From NCBI GenBank assembly GCA_028695415.1, contig JAQVIY010000005.1:1-56854 (forward strand): 56,854 nt of DNA. Direction: 5' to 3'. Position numbers and translations under genes: made by a program. How positions within the stretch are numbered: the stretch's first letter is position 1; each line of letters opens with the position of its first letter. Of the stretch, positions 47,796-54,533 are shown one piece after another. The notes beneath the pieces were generated by a model that had not been told where the DNA came from, searched no databases, and saw nothing but the letters and a program-made list of their open reading frames with translations. The DNA comes from Minisyncoccota bacterium. Lineage in GTDB: Bacteria > Patescibacteriota > Minisyncoccia > Phycocordibacterales > Phycocordibacteraceae.

Positions 47796-48350
47796 TCAGG
47801 CGAGCCTTTGCATGGGTTCCGGATCGAGGTCGATCATATTTGGCGGATATATAAAGCAGCCGAGAACATACTGCGCCCCCAGACTGAATCCGACCGAAAG
47901 AGCGAGTGCTACGATGGCGAAGGTCATGTCTGCGTCATGCCACCCGGCGAACGCAAACGCGCCAAAGAACACCGCACCGACACCGACCAGGGCAACCTCG
48001 CGGAGCGCATCACGCCGGGCGAATTCGTTCGAAGCCGCTGCGATGTCGAGCATGAATCGCTCCCTTTTGTGGTGCGTGTCAAACTCCTTCACGATTTCGG
48101 TAAGACAGAAGAACTCCATCGCGCGAAGACAACCCACCACAAGGAGACTGATGCAGACACACCAGAACGAGGCGACGTCCCGCCCATATACCGGAGCGCC
48201 TGTGATGAACATGGCCGCGCTCAAGATCGTCGCTGCCGATGCGAGCACAAGCGCCGCCGCGACACTGAACTTCGAATACGGAAGGCGATACACCAACATC
48301 TGCGCCTTACCGAGCAACCAATAATCGATACGCCCAAACTCGAAGAACAT
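47796..48350 (-). CDS. Cargo membrane protein of the rnr insertion
   Basis: A 184-residue protein with four or five helices (AAALVLASAATILSAAMFITG, FWCVCISLLVVGCLRAMEFF, LVGVGAVFFGAFAFAG, FAIVALALSVGFSLGAQYVLG) and a cytoplasmic KEFDTHHKRERFMLDIAA loop. ATG 48350 lies 7 nt after GGAGG; a TTG at 48356 is in frame. No family recognised. It is convergent with the other cargo gene. Confidence 0.62.
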   Translation of the reverse strand: MFFEFGRIDYWLLGKAQMLVYRLPYSKFSVAAALVLASAATILSAAMFITGAPVYGRDVASFWCVCISLLVVGCLRAMEFFCLTEIVKEFDTHHKRERFMLDIAAASNEFARRDALREVALVGVGAVFFGAFAFAGWHDADMTFAIVALALSVGFSLGAQYVLGCFIYPPNMIDLDPEPMQRLA

Positions 48351-48544
48351 GGCCAACCCTCCCTGAAAAAGAACGAGAACGACTTCTAGAAGAAAAACAC
48401 ACTAAAACTAGGAACACAAGCTCCCCCAGGACGTCTGAGATGCTGTGATTCCTCACGTTCCATATGTTCAACCCCTAGTGTTGCCCATTATCGGCCGCCG
48501 CCCGCATCGCAGAAAAAGAATTGGATTTCGTACCGGTCGTATAA

Positions 48545-48566
48545 AACGAAACCGCCTCCACGGTTT
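48545..48566 (-). terminator. Terminator of the 48599-48880 gene
   Basis: ACGAAACCG/CGGTTTCGT with 6-nt loop, followed on the minus strand by TTTAT; the T-run overlaps the distal rnr stop. Confidence 0.75.
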
Positions 48567-48598
48567 CGTGAAGGCGATTGTTGAGATCGAAAGAACCC

Positions 48599-48880
48599 TT
48601 ATTGCGTGATTACAACGCCAAGTTCGCCGGGTGTCCGGCCAGTCAATTCGACGAACGTGCGCTGCAACGCTGCTGTTGGCAACCGGCTGAACGGGATGCG
48701 CTTTTCGCAGAACCAAATCGAGCAGACGAACACCTTGATCTGACCGGCCTTACCATCGGACCGTTTTGGGTTCCCATTCGGGAACTCGCAGAAACGATAT
48801 TCATCGGACCCGTGCACCCCCCTGGCAACCAGTATGCCGCCATCGGGACGTGCCGTATCTGCTGACGATGTTGTATCCAC
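48599..48880 (-). CDS. Small unknown protein (93 aa), Shine-Dalgarno class
   Basis: GTG 48880 follows GAGGAG by about 9 nt and begins VDTTSSADTARPDGG. The product contains KVFVCSIWFCEKRIPF and ends ELTGRTPGELGVVITQ, without membrane segments. An alternative start upstream (48916, TTG) is less likely. It sits between the two presumed ancestral ends of rnr and smc. Function unknown. Confidence 0.5.
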   Translation of the reverse strand: MDTTSSADTARPDGGILVARGVHGSDEYRFCEFPNGNPKRSDGKAGQIKVFVCSIWFCEKRIPFSRLPTAALQRTFVELTGRTPGELGVVITQ

Positions 48881-48964
48881 TTTTTTCAACTCCTCATAAA
48901 CTGCTCCCCGCGCCAATCGCAGGAAGTATTTCCTATCTAACCACAGAAAATATTCCTCGCAACA

Positions 48965-49082
48965 CTATTTCGCCACCGCGACCGCTTCGTCGAATTTGAC
49001 CCCAGTACCACAAACTCACTTCGTTCGTTTGGCTACGGGACAGGCCTCACTTTGCAACGCTAACTGCGTCTTCAAATTTCAC
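48965..49082 (-). mobile_element. Candidate 3'-end-replacing insertion, smc (82-nt period)
   Basis: The smc gene ends VKFEDAVSVAK (49082-49047); a second copy, VKFDEAVAVAK plus TAG, lies at 49000-48965. Eight of 11 residues are identical and the other three are conservative (E/D, D/E, S/A), yet only one codon (AAA) is unchanged. The distal copy uses GTC, TTC and GCG like the gene body; the proximal one uses GTT, TTT and GCA. The 46 nt between form an imperfect hairpin around CCAAAC/GTTTG with GAACGAAGTGA in the loop. No ORF. Confidence 0.75.
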
Positions 49083-51254
49083 AGATAACAACTTACTAAC
49101 TCCGTCGCCGCCCATCGTGACACCGTAAAGGACGCCCGCGCGAGTCATCGTCTCGCGGTTATGCGTGATAACGATAAGCTGAGAATGCTTCGCGAGGTTC
49201 TCTATCATATCGCCATAGCGGCGGCTGTTTGCCTCGTCAAGTGCGGCGTCGGTCTCATCGAGTATCAAAAATGGCGGCGGATTCACCTGGCTCATCGCAA
49301 AAATGAGCGCGATCGAGGTGAGCGCGCGCTCGCCGCCGGAAAGCTGCATCAGCGAGCGCACTTTCTTCCGAGGAAGATTTACTGCTATTTCAATTCCTGG
49401 CCTCTCCTTCTCTCGTGGCAAATCTTCCGAGTCCTCCGTAGCTTCAGCGAAGGAGGATTCTTCATCTTCCGGCTCTTCAAGCGCGAGGCGCGCCGAGCCG
49501 CCGCCGAACATAAGTGCGAAATATTCGCTAAATGACGCATTCACCTTTGCGAGCCCGTCAGAGAAATGTTTTTGTAATTCTGTATCCAAATCATCAATGA
49601 GCGCTTTGAGTCCCGACGCCGACTTCGCGAGATCGTCGAGCTCGCGTGCGAGGAATGTCTCGCGCTCCGAGACTTCTTTATGCTCCTGTCGTATCTCTTC
49701 GCCCGTACCGCCCGCCTCTTCGAGGCGAATCTTGGTGCGCTCCAGAGCGCGCTTGCGGTCCTCCTGCACCGTGCGCTCTTCTGCCGGCATCTGCGAAAGC
49801 GGTTCATACGAGACAGACGCCGAACCGCCGAGCGCGAGCGCCTCTGCTTTCTCGCGCTCGAGCGATTCAGAAAGGAGGGTGAGCTCGTATTCGCGCGCCT
49901 CAGTGCGCGCGACTTCGCCCTCTTCGTGCGCCTTTGATTGCGCAAGGTCGAGGATGCGCCGGCGCAATTCTCTGCCCGTCTCGTCATGCGCGGTGAGCGC
50001 TTCGCGGCCGCGCGCGAGTGCGGACTTGGCGTGCTCAAGCTCTTCTGAAAGTTTCGCATCCTTCGCGAGAAGCTCAGTGCGTTCGTTCTCGAGCCCATAC
50101 GCGGTGCGCTCTTCGTCGGCGAGAAGATCATCCGTCGGGCCGGTAAAGCGGCTCACGAACGCCTTGACCGCGTTCCGTATCGCCGCGAGCGCGGCGAGCA
50201 TCGTATCAGAGGTCGTGGCGCTCTCCGCCTGTTTCGCAACCTCTGCGGCGAGCGCGGCGAGCTCCTCGCGCGGTACCTTGGCATACGGCTCGCGCGCCGC
50301 GCGCAGAGAGCGCTCTTTCGCTGCGGTAAGAGCGCCTTCAACGCGCCCGAGCTTACGTGCGAGCTCGCCACGATCATTGCTTATGCGCTCGACATCCTGC
50401 TCCGCCTTACGAACTGACGCGAGACGCTTCACGCCCTCTTCGTCCCTGGTCGTGCGTTCCTCGATATCGGCGAGCTCAGAACCCGCGACGACGAGCCGCT
50501 CCTTCGCTCCGCGCTTTTCTTCGATAACCTTCTTTTTTTCTTCCGCGAGATACGCATCTTCAATAGCAAAGTAGGTCTGCGCAAGATTCACGAGCTCGGT
50601 GCGCAAGCTGTCGGCGCGCTCGAGCTTCTTGACCTGACTCTCAAGAAAGCGCAGGTGCGGCGCGAGCTCGCGCCGGAGTGAGTTGACCTGCGCGATATTC
50701 TCCTCGGTCTTTTCGAGCTTCTTTGATGCTTCCTGTTTCTTGAACTCATACACCTTGAGCCCGAGTGCGTCTTCGAGCATTGAACGGCGCTCGCGATTAC
50801 TCGCGAGCAGTATCCTGTCCGCTTCGCCCTGAGAAATGATATGGTGTCCCGTCTCGCCGATATTCGCGCCCGCTAAGAGCTCCTCGATATCGCGGAGCCG
50901 CACGCGCGAACCGTTGATTGAGTATTCGCTCGTCCCGTCGCGAAAGGCGACGCGCTCGATAACAACTTCGTCGAAATCTATCTTGAACTGCCGGCGGGAA
51001 TTGTCGAAGGTGATGGCGACCGAGGCACGATTCACACGCGGGACCGTGTGCGACCCTCCCCAGATAAGGTCTTCAGCACGCTTGCCGCGCATGCTCTTCA
51101 TCGACTGCTCGCCGAGCGCGAAGCGGAATGCTTCGGCTACGTTTGATTTCCCCGAGCCGTTCGGCCCGACGATTGCGGTCGTCGCATTCGAAAAGTCCAA
51201 GATTGTCTTCTTGGCGAACGATTTGAACCCGACTATTTCAAGCCGCTTGAGCAT
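49047..51254 (-). CDS. smc: Short SMC/RecN-like ATPase (chromosome segregation protein)
   Basis: 735 residues. N-terminal Walker A GPNGSGKSNVAEAFRFALGEQ, C-terminal signature LSGGERALTSIALIFAMSQ and Walker B PFLILDETDAALDEANS, two coiled-coil arms between. It is about 450 residues shorter than usual SMC and I see no Gly-rich hinge. An in-frame palindrome of 26 nt (49432-49457) encodes part of SSFAEATEDS just before the C-terminal head. TACAAT ends 9 nt before the ATG. The 3' end is the recoded copy of the insertion at 48965-49082. Confidence 0.9.
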   Translation of the reverse strand: MLKRLEIVGFKSFAKKTILDFSNATTAIVGPNGSGKSNVAEAFRFALGEQSMKSMRGKRAEDLIWGGSHTVPRVNRASVAITFDNSRRQFKIDFDEVVIERVAFRDGTSEYSINGSRVRLRDIEELLAGANIGETGHHIISQGEADRILLASNRERRSMLEDALGLKVYEFKKQEASKKLEKTEENIAQVNSLRRELAPHLRFLESQVKKLERADSLRTELVNLAQTYFAIEDAYLAEEKKKVIEEKRGAKERLVVAGSELADIEERTTRDEEGVKRLASVRKAEQDVERISNDRGELARKLGRVEGALTAAKERSLRAAREPYAKVPREELAALAAEVAKQAESATTSDTMLAALAAIRNAVKAFVSRFTGPTDDLLADEERTAYGLENERTELLAKDAKLSEELEHAKSALARGREALTAHDETGRELRRRILDLAQSKAHEEGEVARTEAREYELTLLSESLEREKAEALALGGSASVSYEPLSQMPAEERTVQEDRKRALERTKIRLEEAGGTGEEIRQEHKEVSERETFLARELDDLAKSASGLKALIDDLDTELQKHFSDGLAKVNASFSEYFALMFGGGSARLALEEPEDEESSFAEATEDSEDLPREKERPGIEIAVNLPRKKVRSLMQLSGGERALTSIALIFAMSQVNPPPFLILDETDAALDEANSRRYGDMIENLAKHSQLIVITHNRETMTRAGVLYGVTMGGDGVSKLLSVKFEDAVSVAK
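49432..49457. repeat. In-frame palindrome inside smc
   Basis: TCCTCC and GGAGGA arms around a GTAGCTTCAGCGAA centre, encoding part of SSFAEATEDS. It looks like a small repeat inserted without breaking the frame. Confidence 0.5.
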
Positions 51255-51279
51255 TGTTCTTTTATTGTATCAAATGAAA

Positions 51280-51969
51280 TCACCAGCCCATCTTGTCGAG
51301 TGCGTTTTGCGCGGCAGCTTGTTCTGCTTCTTGCTTGCTCTGCCCTTCTCCGCGGGCGATTTCATCGCGGCCGATGAACACACCCACGGTAAAGCGTTTA
51401 TCATGGTCGGGACCTACTTCTGACAGCGTCTCATACGCAGGTGTCATGCCCCGCTTCTCCTGCGCGACTTCTTGGAAACGGCTCTTCGCGTCCTGATAGC
51501 TCTTCTTCGCTATCACCTCATCAATCTTCTGATACAGATGCTTCGCGATAAACGCTTCGGCGGCCGTATAACCCGCGTCGAGATATATCGCGCCGATAAT
51601 CGCCTCGAAGGCATCGGCGAGTATCACCTCTCGTGCGCGCCCGGTATCCTTCGACTCGCCTTTCGAGAGCAACAAAAAATCATTCACTCCGAGCATCTGC
51701 GAGCTCTCCGCGAGCGAGACGGTGTTGACGAGCGCGGCGCGGTACGCAGTGAGCTCGCCCTCGGTCTTCGCGGGGAACTTCCTGAAGAGAAAATCGGTTA
51801 CCGCGAGTTCAAGCACGGCGTCGCCGAGAAACTCGAGCCGCTCGTTGTGTGCGCCTGCGTACTCGCGATGCTCATTCAAATACGAGCGGTGCGTCAAGGC
51901 CTCGATAAGGAGGTCGAGATTGTTGAACGAAAGGCCGAGATGTTTTTCGAGATTAGAGAAATCAGGCAT
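51280..51969 (-). CDS. rnc: Ribonuclease III
   Basis: 229 residues beginning MPDFSNLEKHLG. The catalytic signature is ERLEFLGDAVLELAV, with ILADAFEAIIGAIYLDAGY, then a C-terminal dsRNA-binding domain (FQEVAQEKRGMTPAYETLSE...KQEAEQAAAQNALDKMG). It cleaves double-stranded RNA. The ATG at 51969 is overlapped by a small upstream ORF that has its own TATAAT box. An in-frame ATG at 51987 is possible. Confidence 0.95.
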   Translation of the reverse strand: MPDFSNLEKHLGLSFNNLDLLIEALTHRSYLNEHREYAGAHNERLEFLGDAVLELAVTDFLFRKFPAKTEGELTAYRAALVNTVSLAESSQMLGVNDFLLLSKGESKDTGRAREVILADAFEAIIGAIYLDAGYTAAEAFIAKHLYQKIDEVIAKKSYQDAKSRFQEVAQEKRGMTPAYETLSEVGPDHDKRFTVGVFIGRDEIARGEGQSKQEAEQAAAQNALDKMGW

Positions 51970-52024
51970 ACCCGGTGAGGACAACAAGGCATTGCTCCTC
52001 GTGTCTGGCGTATTTACATTTCAT
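51962..52024 (-). CDS. Upstream ORF overlapping rnc start (20 aa, ends VVLTGYA)
   Basis: ATG 52024 lies 6 nt after TATAAT (52036-52031), giving a leaderless small ORF that ends 8 nt inside rnc with CLVVLTGYA*. Compare the frame before the exonuclease at 28446. The DNA before the rnc start (51968-51992) is also repeated in inverse orientation at 52079-52104. Confidence 0.45.
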   Translation of the reverse strand: MKCKYARHEEQCLVVLTGYA

Positions 52025-52098
52025 AATGCAATTATATCTTTTTGTACAAAAAATACATCTCTTCGGTCGGAGCAATGGCACGATGCCTTGTTGTCCTA
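51978..52098. repeat. Inverted repeat around the nusB-rnc junction
   Basis: A 15-nt perfect arm, AGGACAACAAGGCAT, occurs at 51978-51992 (plus strand) and in the opposite orientation at 52083-52097, with TGCTCC/GGAGCA close by on the inner side. The loop holds the TATAAT promoter of the rnc leader. The right arm overlaps the nusB stop. Confidence 0.6.
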
Positions 52099-53025
52099 CC
52101 GGGCATGGGTGCTCGAGTTGTCGAGGAGCTTTTGGACAGCCGCCGTGACGATGGGGAGCATATCATCATAAAAATTGAGGTCAAGAATGTCCTGCAGGCG
52201 GAACCATTTCGCGTCGTCGAGTCCGCCCTTTCCTTGTTGGAGGACGAGCGGCTCGAATTCTGCGCGCGCGAGGAAATAGGTTACATGTTTGCGATACTTC
52301 CCACGCTCAGGGTGCGATGCGACGTACTCGTTCTCACCGATCTTCTCCTCGATAACGATATCAATGCCCATCTCTTCGTGTATCTCCCGCACCGTACCCT
52401 CCTCGTCGGTCTCGTGTTCTATCGCCGGATTATCGCCGATCTTGCCCTTAGAAAGAGTCCAGTGGCCGAACACATCGTGCACCAGTGCGAGGTATATCTG
52501 TCCTTCATGTTTGCTGTATACCACTGCGCCCCCGAGCTTCTGGAGCGGCATATCTTCGTATCGCACTTTGCCATTCTTCCTGTTTCCTTGTTCATCCTTG
52601 CCCGGCTCGCCGAGCTCTTTGTACACCGCGCCAAGGACGCCGTTTACGAACCGGCCGCTTGAGTCGCCGCCGAACGTCTTGGCAAGTTCTATCGCCTCGT
52701 TGATAGCGACCTTCGCCGGCACCTGCGAACGGTCGGCAAAAAGGAGCTCGTAGAGACCGAGGCGCAGGATATTGCGATCGATGGGCGCGATGCGCTCAAG
52801 CGGCCATTCGGGTGCGGCCTTCTCGATTACGAGGTCTATGTCCTCCTTCTTGGCGAGCACGCCCTTGAGCAAGCCGTCCATAAACGGAGAGTCGACATCA
52901 TCACCGCCGAATTCGGTGATATTGCGCGCGAGTATCGCATTCGCTTCCGTATCGGGCGCATGCGTAGTGTCCCACTCAAAGAGAGTCTGGAGAACAACTG
53001 AGCGGGCGAGGTGTCGATTAGCCAT
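52096..53025 (-). CDS. nusB: NusB-Nudix fusion protein
   Basis: 309 residues. About 1-130 are NusB (NRHLARSVVLQTLFEWD, ERIAPIDRNILRLGLYELLF, VAINEAIELAKTFGGDSSGRFVNGVLGAV). After a charged linker, 155-309 are a Nudix hydrolase with REIHEEMGI (the REUXEEXGU half of the box) and an expanded loop before the first Glu. NusB works in rRNA antitermination; Nudix enzymes cleave nucleoside diphosphate derivatives. TATACT (53049-53044) lies 18 nt before ATG 53025. One continuous frame, no sign of frameshift. Confidence 0.87.
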   Translation of the reverse strand: MANRHLARSVVLQTLFEWDTTHAPDTEANAILARNITEFGGDDVDSPFMDGLLKGVLAKKEDIDLVIEKAAPEWPLERIAPIDRNILRLGLYELLFADRSQVPAKVAINEAIELAKTFGGDSSGRFVNGVLGAVYKELGEPGKDEQGNRKNGKVRYEDMPLQKLGGAVVYSKHEGQIYLALVHDVFGHWTLSKGKIGDNPAIEHETDEEGTVREIHEEMGIDIVIEEKIGENEYVASHPERGKYRKHVTYFLARAEFEPLVLQQGKGGLDDAKWFRLQDILDLNFYDDMLPIVTAAVQKLLDNSSTHAR

Positions 53026-53058
53026 ACAAAGATCTTGTGCGCGTAGTATAGCAAACAA

Positions 53059-53082
53059 AACGGCCGCGCAAGCGCGGCCGTT
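53059..53082 (-). terminator. Terminator of rpmF
   Basis: AACGGCCGCGC/GCGCGGCCGTT, 11 bp, then TTGTTTGC on the minus strand; it lies directly before the nusB promoter. Confidence 0.88.
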
Positions 53083-53101
53083 CTTCTTCTGTTGAAAAAT
53101 A

Positions 53102-53485
53102 CTATCCTGCTTGTCCGCCCATGCCGCTGCGAGCCTTCGGGCGACCGCCTGTCTTCGCCTCTACGCGCGCGGCGCGCTTCACCTTGCCGATGATACCCTT
53201 CGCAGCACCCGCTTCTGCATTTACATGCTCCTCGTGCGCGTGTTCGTGAGCCGCCTTCGCGACCGGCTCGGTATCGGGACCCTTGAGCTTCTTCTCGCCA
53301 CGTACCGCTTTCACCTTCGGAGTGAAGATCTGCTTGCCGCGATACATACCCGTCGCCTCGTCGAGGCGGTGCGGGAGGCGGAGGTTACCCGTCTCCTTAT
53401 CCTTGACGACGTTGACCGCCTCAAGCGCATGATGCGACCGGCGATTGCCGGTATGACCCTTGGTGTGGCGCATTCGAATTGACAT
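53102..53485 (-). CDS. rpmF: 50S ribosomal protein L32 with long C-terminal extension
   Basis: Residues 1-60 match the divergent L32 of these bacteria: MSIRMRHTKGHTGNRRSHHALEA, then HRLDEATGMYRGKQIF. The usual L32 is about 60 residues; here a 67-residue tail follows, His/Glu/Ala-rich (KAAHEHAHEEHVNAEAG) and then basic. Shine-Dalgarno is weak (AAGG). Confidence 0.85.
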   Translation of the reverse strand: MSIRMRHTKGHTGNRRSHHALEAVNVVKDKETGNLRLPHRLDEATGMYRGKQIFTPKVKAVRGEKKLKGPDTEPVAKAAHEHAHEEHVNAEAGAAKGIIGKVKRAARVEAKTGGRPKARSGMGGQAG

Positions 53486-53518
53486 GAGGATTACCTTATC
53501 ACGAGGCGTATAAAAAAT

Positions 53519-53556
53519 CAAAAGCGCCGCCCCCTCCTTTGCAGGGCAGCGCTTGT
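53519..53556 (-). terminator. Terminator of the 53588-53845 gene
   Basis: AAGCGC-x-GCCC paired with GGGC-x-GCGCTT, then TTGATTTTTT on the minus strand. Confidence 0.75.
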
Positions 53557-53587
53557 CTGGTATACGAGGTTTTTTCTTTTTCTTGGT

Positions 53588-53845
53588 TTATCCGAAGTGA
53601 GTCTTCGGACATCCCGACGCGTCATCGCCGGTCAGAAACTTCTTGCAGAAACCGCATTCGAGCATGTTGGAGCTCGGATCCGGCCCGTTGTATCGAATAG
53701 ACCGCGCGGCCTCACATGGTATTCCGCCTTCCTGAACGCAGCCGGGAAATCCGGCAGTTTCCAAACTCGCAGCAGTGACCGGCACAGAACTCTTGACGGT
53801 CGCCTTTGCAAGACCCGGGACCTTCATAACGACTTGACACCCCAT
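53588..53845 (-). CDS. Small Cys-rich unknown protein (85 aa), Shine-Dalgarno class
   Basis: ATG 53845 is preceded by AGGAGG with 6-nt spacing, and by TATAAT near 53907 just inside the end of the rnhB region. Six Cys residues (MGCQ, PGCVQ, IPCEA, CGFCKKF, GCPKTHFG) suggest zinc binding or disulfides. The 70-nt leader contains an 8-bp hairpin (TTGTGTCT/AGACACAA). Function unknown. Confidence 0.58.
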   Translation of the reverse strand: MGCQVVMKVPGLAKATVKSSVPVTAASLETAGFPGCVQEGGIPCEAARSIRYNGPDPSSNMLECGFCKKFLTGDDASGCPKTHFG

Positions 53846-53915
53846 AATCATCCTCCTGAAAGAACATTTTTGTGTCTCTTGCCGAAATAGCTAGACACAA
53901 GCGAACATTATACCC

Positions 53916-54509
53916 CTATTTCTCCTTATCCGCAAGGTGTATAAAAGAGCGCCGATGGATAGCCGAGAGGCCGTGCTCGAGAAGCATCTCGTAGTGCATC
54001 TTGGTGCCGTATCCCTTGTGAATCTCGAAGCCGTACTGCGGATGTTCTTTGGCGAGCGCGCACATCAGACGATCGCGCTCCACCTTCGCTGCGATAGACG
54101 CGAGCGAAATGAGCGGAACGAGTTCGTCACCGCGTATAATCGTCTCTTGCGCATATTCCGGCGGCGCCCGAAGCGCGCCGTCGAGCTGTAGGCGCACGAG
54201 TGCGGCATCGGGCGCGAGGGCATTCACGCCGCGCGACACGGCCCGCCGTACTGCAGTCGCGATGCCTTCCCTATCGATAACTTCGGCGCTTTCAAATTCG
54301 ACCGTAAAACGCACGTCACCCGTCACGACGCGCGCGGCGAGCATCTCATACAGCACTTCGCGCTTCTTCTCTGAAAGCTTCTTGGAATCTCGTACGCCGG
54401 GGAATTCTCTCTCCACGGAGAACCCCTCTGGGACCGCGACGACCCCTACCGAAACCGGCCCCGCCAAGGGGCCGCGCCCCGCCTCGTCAACCCCAAGAAT
54501 GAATCTCAT
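53916..54509 (-). CDS. rnhB: Ribonuclease HII
   Basis: 197 residues: signature GVDEAGRGPLAGPVSVG, RDSKKLSEKKREVLYEML, and LISLASIAAKVERDRLM with the C-terminal HKGYGTKMHYEMLLEHGLSAIHRRSFI. It removes ribonucleotides from DNA. TATACT (54522-54517) ends 7 nt before ATG 54509 and shares a palindromic box with dnaE; the longer frame to 54554 would run past that promoter. Confidence 0.95.
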   Translation of the reverse strand: MRFILGVDEAGRGPLAGPVSVGVVAVPEGFSVEREFPGVRDSKKLSEKKREVLYEMLAARVVTGDVRFTVEFESAEVIDREGIATAVRRAVSRGVNALAPDAALVRLQLDGALRAPPEYAQETIIRGDELVPLISLASIAAKVERDRLMCALAKEHPQYGFEIHKGYGTKMHYEMLLEHGLSAIHRRSFIHLADKEK

Positions 54510-54516
54510 TAGAATG

Positions 54517-54526
54517 AGTATATACT
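54517..54526. promoter_or_regulatory. Palindromic -10 box shared by rnhB and dnaE
   Basis: AGTATATACT reads as TATACT on both strands. The rnhB and dnaE start codons each lie 7 nt from the end of their own copy, so both messages would be leaderless and the two promoters overlap. Confidence 0.7.
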
Positions 54527-54533
54527 GGAGCGC

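Larger units (their letters stand above)
47125..48544 (+). mobile_element. Candidate 3'-end-replacing insertion with cargo, rnr (1357-nt period)
   Basis: The proximal rnr end (47146-47187) and a distal fragment (48503-48544) both encode RIAEKELDFVPV: all 12 residues are identical, but nine of 12 codons differ, for example AGA ATA GCC against CGC ATC GCA. Each has its own stop. Between them are two genes that converge on back-to-back terminators (47264-47659 + and 47796-48350 -). TCAACCCCT occurs just after the proximal stop (47188) and again near the far junction (48472). Confidence 0.8.

Noticed and set aside
52042-52662. Plus-strand ORF of 206 codons over the nusB gene
   Set aside because: It is antisense to the clear NusB-Nudix frame, starts with TTG and has no family features; only the repeated segment at its start is of interest.
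53846-53915. 3'-end replacement at rnhB caused by the adjacent small gene
   Set aside because: No second copy of the rnhB C-terminal codons was found between 53500 and 53915.
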